Source of the DNA: JBFGSX01 sp041581335
GTDB taxonomy: Archaea; Thermoplasmatota; E2; JACPAO01; JAHFTW01
Assembly: GCA_041581335.1 (NCBI GenBank)
Contig: JBFIDG010000019.1
Coordinates: 1 to 21,354 of the forward strand
Length of the DNA: 21,354 nucleotides
Direction of reading: 5' to 3'
Translations under genes and position numbers: made by a program
Part shown: positions 1 to 7,013 of the stretch, one piece after another
How positions within the stretch are numbered: the first letter of the stretch is position 1
How the letters are laid out: every line of letters begins with the position of its first letter
Notes under the pieces: model-generated
Told to the model about the DNA's origin: nothing
Databases searched by the model: none
Seen by the model: the letters and a program-made list of their open reading frames with translations, nothing else

Positions 1-390
1 GAAGAGGCCGCGGCCAGCGTCGCACGCGGTCTCGATTACACGGGCTTGCTGCACATCGACATGCGGGTCGGCCCCGATGGCGTCCCGTGGATCGTCGACA
101 TCAATCCCCGTATCTGGGCGTCCCACTGGATGGCTCAATCGGTCGGCATGGACATCGCAGGCACGTGGCTCAAGGCCATGCGCGGGGAGCCGTACCGCTT
201 CACCCACAAGGCCGGCGTCGTGGCACCGCCGTGGCGTTTCATGCAAGCCCGTCGCCACGGCCGCCCCGCGCTCTTGGCCCCCTTGCGGGCGGCGGGCGTG
301 CGCTGGGCGGATCCCGGCGTGCTGCGCGCCATGCGGCATTACGCGGCCCACCCGCCCCATACGGTCCGACGTTGGCCGACCCAGCTCTAA
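1..390 (+). CDS. ATP-grasp family protein, 3' end only
   Basis: The reading frame is open from base 1 and ends at TAA 388-390, so only the last 129 residues are present and the start lies outside the window. The segment GLLHIDMRVGPDG followed by PWIVDINPRIW matches the C-terminal metal-binding part of ATP-grasp ligases, where an acidic residue and the D-I-N-P-R asparagine hold Mg-ATP. Such enzymes join a carboxylate to an amine or thiol through an acyl-phosphate. The tail after about residue 65 is basic and rich in Arg, Ala and Pro. The substrate cannot be inferred from this fragment. The gene ends tail to tail with the minus-strand membrane protein gene, sharing four bases. Confidence 0.7.
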   Translation, partial: EEAAASVARGLDYTGLLHIDMRVGPDGVPWIVDINPRIWASHWMAQSVGMDIAGTWLKAMRGEPYRFTHKAGVVAPPWRFMQARRHGRPALLAPLRAAGVRWADPGVLRAMRHYAAHPPHTVRRWPTQL

Positions 391-1094
391 CAGCGCTCGC
401 GGTCCAGCGAGGTCCACGTGAACGTGATCGGCGTGTCTTCGTCCAATGGGGGTGACGTCAACGAGAACTTGATGGCGTCTTGCGCTGGATCGCTGAGCTC
501 GAAGTGAAGGTTGTCGCCGCTGCGGACGCCTTCGTAGGTGCCGCCGTGGAACCACTCGCCGTTGCTGCGCACGGACAAGGAGATGCGCATGGCGGGCCCG
601 TTCCATGTGGGCACCACATCGAGGACAGTGAACGGCGCCGTCGACACCACGTTGGACTCGGCGTTGGCATCGTTGGCGAGTAAGGGGTGGAGTGCGTCGG
701 AGCCGGCAAGGTTGGCACTGGCCGTGCCGTTGCCGGTCGGCTCCAGGGGGCCGTCTTCGCACGCCATGAGGCCCTGCAGGTCGTCCGCCTGCTGCTTGAC
801 CAGCACCCAGCCGACCGCGTTGAGGCCGACGATCATGACGAGGAAGACGGCGGTCACGACGACCTGCGTCCGCCTGGGCAAACGCTTCCACGCTTGGTCG
901 GTCAGCGAGGCCCTGAAGCCGTGGATGAAGAAGAACAGTGGCGTGCCCACCAGCATCGCCACCGGCGCCCATGCCGGTACCGTGGCGCCCTGGCGATCGG
1001 CGACGACCAACATGGCCGTGACCCCGGCGGCGGCCAGGATCAAGCCTGCGGCTGCCCAGTACATCCCTGTCTTCACGGCACGCGCGCGGTCCAC
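387..1094 (-). CDS. Membrane protein with three helices and an exported C-terminal domain
   Basis: This 235-residue protein starts at GTG 1094, seven bases after the uvrC stop, so it is probably co-transcribed with uvrC. Three hydrophobic helices are visible at about residues 11-32, 42-59 and 76-98. The remaining 135 residues are polar, contain NGT and NES-type positions, and look like an extracytoplasmic beta-rich domain. I do not recognise the family. An alternative start is the ATG at codon 11, which would begin directly at the first helix. No catalytic motif is seen. The link to DNA repair is positional only. Confidence 0.6.
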   Translation of the reverse strand: MDRARAVKTGMYWAAAGLILAAAGVTAMLVVADRQGATVPAWAPVAMLVGTPLFFFIHGFRASLTDQAWKRLPRRTQVVVTAVFLVMIVGLNAVGWVLVKQQADDLQGLMACEDGPLEPTGNGTASANLAGSDALHPLLANDANAESNVVSTAPFTVLDVVPTWNGPAMRISLSVRSNGEWFHGGTYEGVRSGDNLHFELSDPAQDAIKFSLTSPPLDEDTPITFTWTSLDRERC

Positions 1095-1101
1095 GGGAAC
1101 G

Positions 1102-2940
1102 TCACTCGCTAGGGGGTGTTTCAGGCTTGCCGTCCTGCAAGGCCGCGACGATGCCCGCCGCCATTCCGGCCGTGATGCCGGGGACGTTCTGTAGGTCCGC
1201 TATGCTCGCCGCCCGAAGGCCCTCCAGCCCGCCGAACGCCTTGACCAGCTCCGCGCGCCGCTTCGGGCCGATGCCTGCCACGCCGTCGAGCGGGCTGCGC
1301 GTGACGGCCGCCTTGGCCTTGCGGCGCACCTGCGTGATGCCGAAGCGGTGCGCTTCGTCACGGACCCGCTGCAGGAGCTGCAATGCGGCGTGGTCACGCT
1401 TGAGTCGGATGGGGTGGAGCTTCTTGGGGACGAACAGTTCCTCTTCTTGCTTGGCGATCGCGACGAGGGGGATCTCGATGCCCACCTTGGCGAGCGCTTT
1501 GCGTGCCGCAGCGAGCTGGCCCGGGCCACCGTCGATGAGGATCAGATCCGGCAGCGGCGCCTCGTCCTCCACCAGGCGAGCATAGCGGCGCTCCACGGCC
1601 TCCTCCATGGAGGCGTAGTCATCGACCTCCCGGCCCTTGCCATGCTGGGCCGTGGCGGTACCCTTGGCGACGGCGTCCTCGCCGAGCGTCTTCATGCCGA
1701 AGGTACGGTAGCCGCCCTTGTCGGGCTCGCCGTCGACGAAGCGGACCATGGCGGCGCGTGTATGGTGGCCGGCCTGGTGGCTGATGTCGAAGCCTTCGAT
1801 GATGCGAGGAAGATCTGGCAGGTCGAGCGCCTCCCGCAAGGCGGCCAAGGCGCCGCTCTTGCGTTCCCGGCGCAGCAGTTCCTCCTCCAGGCGCAGCTTG
1901 GCGTTGGTCTGGGCCACGTCGAGCCAACGCATCTTGTCACCCCGTTGTGGCGCCTCGACCGTGACCGCGTGGTCGCAGAGCAAGCGCAGGTCGGTCTCGA
2001 GGTCCGTGATCTCTTCGGGGTCGATGCCGGCGGCGACGTAGCGCGGGATGGTGCGGTCCGCGTAGTGGCCGACGAGGAAGTCTGCCAGTGCCTCGGGGGG
2101 CGTCTCGTCTTCGACACCATGCACGACGAAGGGGCTCTGGCCGACGACCTTGCCGTCACGCTGGTGTACGATGACGACCACGGCCAGGTCGCCGCGGGCA
2201 CTGATGGCGGCGATGTCCCGGTCCTGCAGGCGGTCTTGGACCATGTGCTGTCGTTCCAAGACCCCTTCCAGGCCACGCAATTGGTCCCGTGCCCGGGCGG
2301 CGTCCTCGAACCGGTGCTCGGCCGCCGCGGTGTCCATGTCCACCTTGACCCGCTGCAGAAGCTGCTTGGAACGGCCCGCAAGGACCTCCTTGATCTCCTG
2401 CACCACCGCCGCGTACTCCTCGTCCGTGCAGGCGTCGATGCAGGGAGCGATGCACTTGCCGATGTCATAGTACAGACACTTGGTCTTCGGGAGCGTCTTG
2501 CAGCGGCGCAGGGGGAACAGATCGTTCAGGACCTGCATGACGTGGAACGCGCCGTAGCCGTCCGGGAAAGGGCCGAAGTAGGTCGCACCGTCGTCGAGGC
2601 GTCGATGCGTCTTGATGAGGCGCGGGTAGGCGTCCTTTGTGAGTTTGATGTACGGATACTGCTTGTCATCCGTCAGGCGGACGTTGTAGCGCGGCTTGTA
2701 GCGCTTGATGAGCGTCTGCTCGAGGATCAGCGCCTCTTTGTTGGTGGAGACCGCGATGTAATCCAGGTCGACGACGTGGGGCATCATGTCGGGCTTGTGG
2801 GCGCCGTCCTGCAGATACTGCCCGGTGCGGGCCCGCAGGTCGATGGCCTTGCCCACGTAGAGGACGTCGCCTTGGACGTCTTTCCACAGGTAGACCCCCG
2901 GCTTCCGGGGTAGACGGGCGACACGCTCCCGCAGGTCCAC
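1102..2940 (-). CDS. uvrC: Excinuclease ABC subunit C
   Basis: UvrC makes both incisions around bulky DNA lesions once UvrA and UvrB have marked the site. The 612-residue protein is of full family length. It has the GIY-YIG nuclease domain (GVY at 15-17, YVG at 28-30, catalytic Glu74), four cysteines at 147, 155, 163 and 167 spaced like the iron-sulfur ligands reported for bacterial UvrC, a UVR motif at about 198-230 for UvrB contact, and an RNase H-like 5' nuclease with Asp385, Asp470 (LILIDGGPGQ) and His531. Two helix-hairpin-helix motifs lie at about 551-600. Start is GTG 2940. The bacterial-type NER system in archaea is generally explained by transfer from bacteria. uvrA and uvrB are not in the window. 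Confidence 0.97.
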   Translation of the reverse strand: MDLRERVARLPRKPGVYLWKDVQGDVLYVGKAIDLRARTGQYLQDGAHKPDMMPHVVDLDYIAVSTNKEALILEQTLIKRYKPRYNVRLTDDKQYPYIKLTKDAYPRLIKTHRRLDDGATYFGPFPDGYGAFHVMQVLNDLFPLRRCKTLPKTKCLYYDIGKCIAPCIDACTDEEYAAVVQEIKEVLAGRSKQLLQRVKVDMDTAAAEHRFEDAARARDQLRGLEGVLERQHMVQDRLQDRDIAAISARGDLAVVVIVHQRDGKVVGQSPFVVHGVEDETPPEALADFLVGHYADRTIPRYVAAGIDPEEITDLETDLRLLCDHAVTVEAPQRGDKMRWLDVAQTNAKLRLEEELLRRERKSGALAALREALDLPDLPRIIEGFDISHQAGHHTRAAMVRFVDGEPDKGGYRTFGMKTLGEDAVAKGTATAQHGKGREVDDYASMEEAVERRYARLVEDEAPLPDLILIDGGPGQLAAARKALAKVGIEIPLVAIAKQEEELFVPKKLHPIRLKRDHAALQLLQRVRDEAHRFGITQVRRKAKAAVTRSPLDGVAGIGPKRRAELVKAFGGLEGLRAASIADLQNVPGITAGMAAGIVAALQDGKPETPPSE

Positions 2941-3020
2941 GACCGGACGAGTCCGTCACGGGCAAAACGCTTGCCGGGGGATTTGCGAACCTTCTTCCGG
3001 CGAGCAGATGGTCGGCCGGC

Positions 3021-3374
3021 ATGGCGTCGGACCCGCTCCTGGGCATGACCACGTTGTTCGTCCTCCTGGCCTTGTGGGGCTACTTCCACTGGCTCGGGAC
3101 GCGCCTGATGCAGGACGAATCGCACCGGTCCTCACTGCTGGCCGCCAGTCTAGGCACGCTGCTTGCCACGTCGTTGGTGGTCACGGCCGGCAGCGACCCC
3201 ATCGTATACGCCGTGGCCGTCGTGCCGTGGGTCATGGTGGCCGTCTTCGCCTATCATGAGGCCATCGGCATGGCCATCGGCGCAGGCATGGGCGCCTGGG
3301 CGGTCTGGTGGGCCATCCTGGCGTTCGCTGCATGGCTCCTGGGTCTGCGGAGCGGCGCCGTCGCCGCCGTGTGA
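3021..3374 (+). CDS. Small multi-helix membrane protein
   Basis: This 117-residue ORF is divergent from uvrC (80 bases apart). It is almost entirely hydrophobic, with likely helices at about 8-27, 38-57, 60-78 and 83-108. One short polar loop holds QDESHRSS. I do not recognise a family. The ATG at 3021 is the first in frame and is followed at once by a helix, which supports it. The gene ends one base before the stop of the facing gene. Its hydrophobic pattern is not what a random frame usually gives, so I take it as real with moderate confidence. Confidence 0.55.
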   Translation: MASDPLLGMTTLFVLLALWGYFHWLGTRLMQDESHRSSLLAASLGTLLATSLVVTAGSDPIVYAVAVVPWVMVAVFAYHEAIGMAIGAGMGAWAVWWAILAFAAWLLGLRSGAVAAV

Positions 3375-3752
3375 CTACGGCCGCAGTAGCTCATCCAGTT
3401 CCTTCTGCGCGTGCTTGGCCCGCGTGAAATCGAACTGGAACTCGATGCACATGTGGTCGATGCCGTAGTCGCGCTCGATGCCGCGCATGAGGATCTCCAA
3501 TGCGGACAGGAAGTGCTCCGCGTCTTCACCTTGGGTCAGGATGTGCTCGTGGAAGTCCAGTCCTAGCACGTTGCGGCCCTCAAGGCTCGCTTGGCTGTGG
3601 GCACAGAAATCGCCCTGCATGCGCTCGGTGACGCGGTCAAGATCGCGCTCCGAAACCGGCTCGCGGGTGGTGATCTCGATGAAGTACCCGATACCATCGA
3701 TGAACGGGTTGGAACGGATGGTCTGGAACAACTCATCCACGGTGGCGACCAT
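3375..3752 (-). CDS. Conserved-looking protein of unknown function, 125 aa
   Basis: I place the start at ATG 3752 because a strong TATA-like element lies 25-42 bases upstream and almost matches the promoter of the lipoprotein gene at 10761, implying a leaderless message. The open frame runs further upstream but there overlaps the divergent lipoprotein gene. The protein is soluble and mixed alpha/beta, with an acidic N-terminus (VDELFQTIRSNPFIDG) and a C-terminal half containing LDFHEHILTQGEDAEHF, then YGIDHMCIEFQFDF. The His-rich segment could bind metal. I do not recognise the family and assign no function. Confidence 0.6.
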   Translation of the reverse strand: MVATVDELFQTIRSNPFIDGIGYFIEITTREPVSERDLDRVTERMQGDFCAHSQASLEGRNVLGLDFHEHILTQGEDAEHFLSALEILMRGIERDYGIDHMCIEFQFDFTRAKHAQKELDELLRP

Positions 3753-3776
3753 GGTGGTCCTTTGACCCCGACCTCG

Positions 3777-3794
3777 TGGATAAGCATTGAGGCG
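3777..3794 (-). promoter_or_regulatory. BRE/TATA-like promoter of the 125-aa gene
   Basis: Read on the minus strand this is CGCCTCAATGCTTATCCA. It lies 25-42 bases upstream of the chosen ATG at 3752, the spacing expected for a leaderless archaeal transcript. It matches the element at 10783-10800 at 16 of 18 positions. Confidence 0.55.
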
Positions 3795-3906
3795 AGCGTG
3801 TTGTTGCGGCCACCCGTGGCAGACCAACGCCGGCCAGCGAGCCGGCCCGCATTTTGCAGGTCTGCGCCCACAACACCCATTAGCGATGCCGATCGTGGAA
3901 AATCCT

Positions 3907-4725
3907 ATGCGCAGCATCCTAGCCGCCGCTCTGTTCGTCCTCGTCGCCCTCGCAGGCTGCGCCGACACGGGCGTCGAGATCGACGAAGAGACCTCGGGCG
4001 TAGACCCGGCCCGAGACGGCGACAACATGGGCGACGAGCCCGCCGAGGCGCCCGTCGGCCCGAACACCACGGTCCTCATGCCGGTACTCGCCGCAGACAT
4101 GGTCAACGGCACCGCACCCATGTTGGTGAACTTCACCATCGACGCCCTCAACGCGACCGATGCCCTCAACGTCACCTGGAGCCTCGACTTCGGCGACGGC
4201 AACAGCACCGACGGCACCGGTGTTCCGGCCGCGGCCAACCACACCTACGGCGCCGGCGATTTCGTCGCCACCCTGACCCTGGTCGAAGGAGCGCAGACGA
4301 CGACCTCGAGCGCCAACATCACGGCCCTGGTCGGCTACGTCAGCGGCGTCCTCATCGAGACCACCGAATGGATCGACTCGGGTTCCCTGGTGGCCGGCAT
4401 CCAATGGTGCGGCCTGCAAGACGGGATCGACTACGCCGAGTACACGTGGGACGCCTCCGCCCTGCTCGCCCAGGACTACGCTGTCTCCAACATCGCACTC
4501 GTGACGACCAACGGTGACACCACTGTCGACATCGACCTCGACTTCTATGCGCCCGACGGGACCCTCATCGGTCACGCGGGCTCCTTCGAACTGCCCGGTG
4601 GACACGAGACCATCACCGGCAAAGGCCCCTACCCGGCCGGCGAGTTCGTCCTGCAGGTCAGCGCCTGCAGCGGCGTCGCCATGGACTTCGACTGGGTCAT
4701 GACGGCGGACCTGGTCACTGCATAG
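3907..4725 (+). CDS. Secreted lipoprotein with PKD-type domain
   Basis: The 272-residue protein begins with a short hydrophobic signal peptide ending in a lipobox, LVALAGC (Cys18), so it should be lipid-anchored on the outer face of the membrane. An acidic linker rich in Asp and Glu follows. A PKD-like beta-sandwich spans about 75-140, recognised by SLDFGDGNSTDGTG and then NHTYGAGDFVATLTL. The rest is a beta-rich domain with one cysteine near the middle and one near the end. Several N-X-S/T sequons suggest glycosylation. I chose ATG 3907 because it gives the canonical signal peptide; ATG 3886 would add seven residues. The role is unknown: binding or adhesion fits PKD proteins but is not shown. 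A pyrimidine-rich terminator follows. Confidence 0.75.
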   Translation: MRSILAAALFVLVALAGCADTGVEIDEETSGVDPARDGDNMGDEPAEAPVGPNTTVLMPVLAADMVNGTAPMLVNFTIDALNATDALNVTWSLDFGDGNSTDGTGVPAAANHTYGAGDFVATLTLVEGAQTTTSSANITALVGYVSGVLIETTEWIDSGSLVAGIQWCGLQDGIDYAEYTWDASALLAQDYAVSNIALVTTNGDTTVDIDLDFYAPDGTLIGHAGSFELPGGHETITGKGPYPAGEFVLQVSACSGVAMDFDWVMTADLVTA

Positions 4726-4733
4726 ACGCGGCG

Positions 4734-4758
4734 CCTCTTCTCTTCCCCTCTTTCCTTT
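4734..4758 (+). terminator. Pyrimidine-tract terminator after the lipoprotein gene
   Basis: Twenty-five consecutive pyrimidines with several T-clusters start nine bases after the stop codon at 4725. Archaeal RNA polymerase stops at such T-rich tracts without needing a hairpin. Confidence 0.5.
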
Positions 4759-4822
4759 GACGCCGCCTGTGCGGCCCTGTTTTCTTGGAGCTCGATGGAG
4801 CGACCGCTCAATGGAGCGATCG

Positions 4823-4836
4823 GCACCCGAAGGTGC
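4823..4836 (-). terminator. UUCG-capped hairpin downstream of tRNA-Thr(GGU)
   Basis: On the minus strand the sequence GCACC-TTCG-GGTGC forms a five-base-pair stem with a very stable UUCG tetraloop, 27 bases past the 3' end of the tRNA gene. It could end or stabilise the precursor. No T-run follows directly, so termination is only one reading. Confidence 0.3.
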
Positions 4837-4863
4837 AAGGGAGGCCTCACAATGGCCCAATAG

Positions 4864-4935
4864 AGCCGCTGGCGTGATTCGAACACGCGACCCCGTCCTT
4901 ACCAAGGACGTGCTATACCTCTAAGCCACAGCGGC
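4864..4935 (-). tRNA. tRNA-Thr (anticodon GGU)
   Basis: The 72-base gene folds as a full cloverleaf: a seven-base-pair acceptor stem (GCCGCTG with CAGCGGC), a D arm with the TAGAGGTAT loop region, a five-base-pair anticodon stem (CGTCC/GGACG) with loop TTGGTAA, a five-base variable region, and a T arm GCGTG-TTCGAAT-CACGC. The anticodon is GGU, which reads ACC and ACU. The discriminator is U, as in archaeal threonine tRNAs, and no CCA is encoded. There is no intron. Confidence 0.95.
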
Positions 4936-5082
4936 AGCCGGTGCGGCCGAAGCCGTCGACACCCCCGAAGGGACAAATCGGCCGACAAGGGGGTCGTATA
5001 TGAGCGCTGCGGGCTGCATCGGCCAAATCGGGCCGTCGCCATCCGTGCAGCCTAAAGACCCCGGCAATGTGGCGAGGCCTAC

Positions 5083-5154
5083 GCCAGCGTGGCTTAGCGG
5101 TATAGCAGCTGTCTTGTAAACAGCAGGTCGAGGGTTCAAATCCCTCCGCTGGCT
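5083..5154 (+). tRNA. tRNA-Thr (anticodon UGU)
   Basis: The 72-base gene has acceptor stem GCCAGCG/CGCTGGC, a D arm nearly identical to that of the other tRNA-Thr, anticodon stem GCTGT/ACAGC with loop CTTGTAA, and T arm GAGGG-TTCAAAT-CCCTC. The anticodon UGU reads ACA (and ACG by wobble). The discriminator is U and no CCA is encoded. It is divergent from tRNA-Thr(GGU), with 147 bases between them, and its last base directly abuts the stop codon of proC on the other strand. Confidence 0.95.
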
Positions 5155-5958
5155 CTATTCTCCCAACTCGGCACTGCGCCGGGTCGCGGCTTCCACTGCG
5201 TCCATCAGGACCGCACTGAAGGCCTCTTTTCGCAGCACGTGCAATGCGGCGATGGCGGTGCCGCCGGGGCTCGTGACCTGGTCCTTGAGGGCCGCAGGGT
5301 GCAGATCGCTCGTCTGGGCCAGGCGGGCGCTGCCGCGGACCGTCTGCATGGCAAGCCGGGAGGCGATGTCGCGGGGCAGGCCGCATTTGACGCCGGCGTC
5401 CGCGAGGGCCTCAATGAGGTGGAAGACGTACATGGGGCCGGTGCCACTGAGGCCGGTCACAGCGTCCATGAGGTTCTCGTTGACCACTTCGACCATGCCG
5501 ACGGCCTCGAAGATGCCTCGGGCGGTCTCCAGGTGTTCAGGCGTCACGTTGGCCCCCGGACTCATGGCGGTGGCGCCCATGCCGACCGTGACGGACAGAT
5601 TGGGCATGCAGCGGATCACCGGCACATCCTGGAGGTAGTACTCGATGAAGCGGGTGCTGATGCCGGCTGCGATGCTGATGACGAGCTGGTTGGGCTTGAT
5701 GACGCCGCGCAGGTCCTTGAGGGCCGTCTTGATGATCTGCGGCTTGACGCCGAGCAAGATGATCTCGGCCTGCGTCGCGGCGGCCGCGTTGTCCGTATCG
5801 GTGGCGATCCCGAGCTCGACGGCCAATGCACGGGCCTTATCCTTGTCCGGATTCGTCGCGACGATCTCGTGTTTGTTGGTCCAACCACTGGCGACGAGAC
5901 CCCTGACGACGGCTTGGCCCATGTTGCCGCAACCGATGACGGCGAGACGGTACTCCAC
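5155..5958 (-). CDS. proC: Pyrroline-5-carboxylate reductase
   Basis: ProC reduces 1-pyrroline-5-carboxylate to L-proline with NAD(P)H, the last step of proline synthesis. The 267-residue length fits the family. The N-terminal Rossmann fold shows VIGCGNMGQAV at about residues 7-17 for dinucleotide binding. The C-terminal dimer domain carries the signature region TGLSGTGPMYVFHLIEALAD and later LKDQVTSPGGTAIAAL, where the serine and threonine residues bind substrate. I choose GTG 5958 because it gives the standard short lead VEYRLAVIGCG; the open frame extends 15 codons further but is Pro/Arg-rich. The gene is divergent from the CoaD fusion and ends against tRNA-Thr(UGU). Confidence 0.95.
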   Translation of the reverse strand: MEYRLAVIGCGNMGQAVVRGLVASGWTNKHEIVATNPDKDKARALAVELGIATDTDNAAAATQAEIILLGVKPQIIKTALKDLRGVIKPNQLVISIAAGISTRFIEYYLQDVPVIRCMPNLSVTVGMGATAMSPGANVTPEHLETARGIFEAVGMVEVVNENLMDAVTGLSGTGPMYVFHLIEALADAGVKCGLPRDIASRLAMQTVRGSARLAQTSDLHPAALKDQVTSPGGTAIAALHVLRKEAFSAVLMDAVEAATRRSAELGE

Positions 5959-6029
5959 AATAGGCCACCGTGGTCTGGGTCTTGGGCGTACCGGTGGGCT
6001 CAAGGTGTATCGCGTGCCATGGCGTTGTC

Positions 6030-7013
6030 ATGCGTGTGTGCCTTGGCGGGACCTTCCATCCGTTCCATGCAGGCCATGCGGCTCTCCTGGAAGCGGCCGC
6101 TGCGCGCGCAACAGAACTGTTCGTCGGCGTCACCGTCGGCGAACTGGCAAAGCGCGCACGCGACATGCCCGGCGTCGAAGAGCGCATCGCTGCCGTGGAA
6201 TACCATCTGCGCACCGCCGGCTACGAAGGCGGGCTCCTGGTGCGGCCCCTGGATGCACCCGAAGGTCCTGCGGCGACGGAGGACTACGATGTCATCGTCG
6301 TCAGCCCGGAGACGATCCGTGGGGCTGGTCGCATCAACGACAAGCGCTCCACTGCCGGCCTCAAGCCCCTCGAGGTCGTCGTCGTGCCCCACGTGCTTGC
6401 GCAGGACCTGTTGCCCATCAGTTCGACCCGCATCGCCCGCGCCGACATCGACGCCTACGGACAGCGCTTGAGTCCGGTCCGGTTGGCCGTGGGTAGCCAG
6501 AACCCGGTCAAGGTCGAGGCCGCCCGCTTGGAAGTGGCCTCCATCCTGGAACTCGACGTCGAGGCCCGTGGCTTCGCGACGGCCTCCGGGGTCCCAGAGC
6601 AGCCAAAGGGGCCAGAGACCGCGGCAGGTGCCAAAGCACGTGCCCAGGCGGCCCTCGCTGCCTGGCCCGAGGCGGATTACGGCATCGGCATCGAAGCGGG
6701 CCTCATGGATGGCCTGGGCGGTGACGGTCATTACGACATGCAGGCGGCGGTCGTCGTGGACCGCAATGGCCTGGTCACCGACGGCTGGGGTCCCGGCTTC
6801 CAGTACCCCGACTGGGTGACGGCGCGGGCGCTGGATGGTGAGATGGTCTCCGACATCATCGGGCCCGTCGCAGACGATCCACGCATCGGTGGCACCACAG
6901 GGGCCATCGGCTTTCTCACAGATGGCCACATGGACCGGACGGCGCTCACGCGCGTCGCTGTACTGATGGCGTTCGTGCCGCGCATGCGGCGCGAGCTCTA
7001 CGTCAGACCGTGA
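6030..7013 (+). CDS. Phosphopantetheine adenylyltransferase / DUF84 NTPase fusion
   Basis: Residues 1-150 are an archaeal-type phosphopantetheine adenylyltransferase: GGTFHPFHAGH at 6-16 contains the HxGH nucleotidyltransferase motif, and ISSTRI at 130-135 is the second signature. It would make dephospho-CoA from 4'-phosphopantetheine and ATP. Residues 151-327 form a DUF84 (YjjX-like) domain, starting RLAVGSQNPVKVEAA, with YGIGIEAGLMDG in the middle; relatives hydrolyse inosine or xanthosine triphosphates to keep the NTP pool clean. This fusion is known from Thermoplasma relatives, which supports the taxonomic guess. Start ATG 6030 precedes the beta strand and HxGH motif at the family's usual distance. 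The final 11 bases overlap the facing PLP-enzyme gene. Confidence 0.9.
   Translation: MRVCLGGTFHPFHAGHAALLEAAAARATELFVGVTVGELAKRARDMPGVEERIAAVEYHLRTAGYEGGLLVRPLDAPEGPAATEDYDVIVVSPETIRGAGRINDKRSTAGLKPLEVVVVPHVLAQDLLPISSTRIARADIDAYGQRLSPVRLAVGSQNPVKVEAARLEVASILELDVEARGFATASGVPEQPKGPETAAGAKARAQAALAAWPEADYGIGIEAGLMDGLGGDGHYDMQAAVVVDRNGLVTDGWGPGFQYPDWVTARALDGEMVSDIIGPVADDPRIGGTTGAIGFLTDGHMDRTALTRVAVLMAFVPRMRRELYVRP

Noticed and set aside
1348..2913. 521-codon plus-strand open frame
   Set aside because: It lies wholly antisense to uvrC, whose motifs are complete. Such long antisense frames are expected in GC-rich coding DNA.
4801..4836. Short repeats and dyads (ATGGAGCGA twice; GAGCG/CGCTC) as a CRISPR or att site
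   Set aside because: Too few and too short, no regular spacing, and no integrase or cas gene nearby.
3919..4905. 328-codon minus-strand open frame
   Set aside because: Antisense to the lipoprotein gene and running into tRNA-Thr(GGU); product is low-complexity.
4936..5082. Specific promoters for the two tRNA genes
   Set aside because: Weak AT-rich sites exist (GTATAT near 4997, CCTAAAG near 5052), but their spacing to the tRNA ends is not convincing for both genes, so no feature was called.
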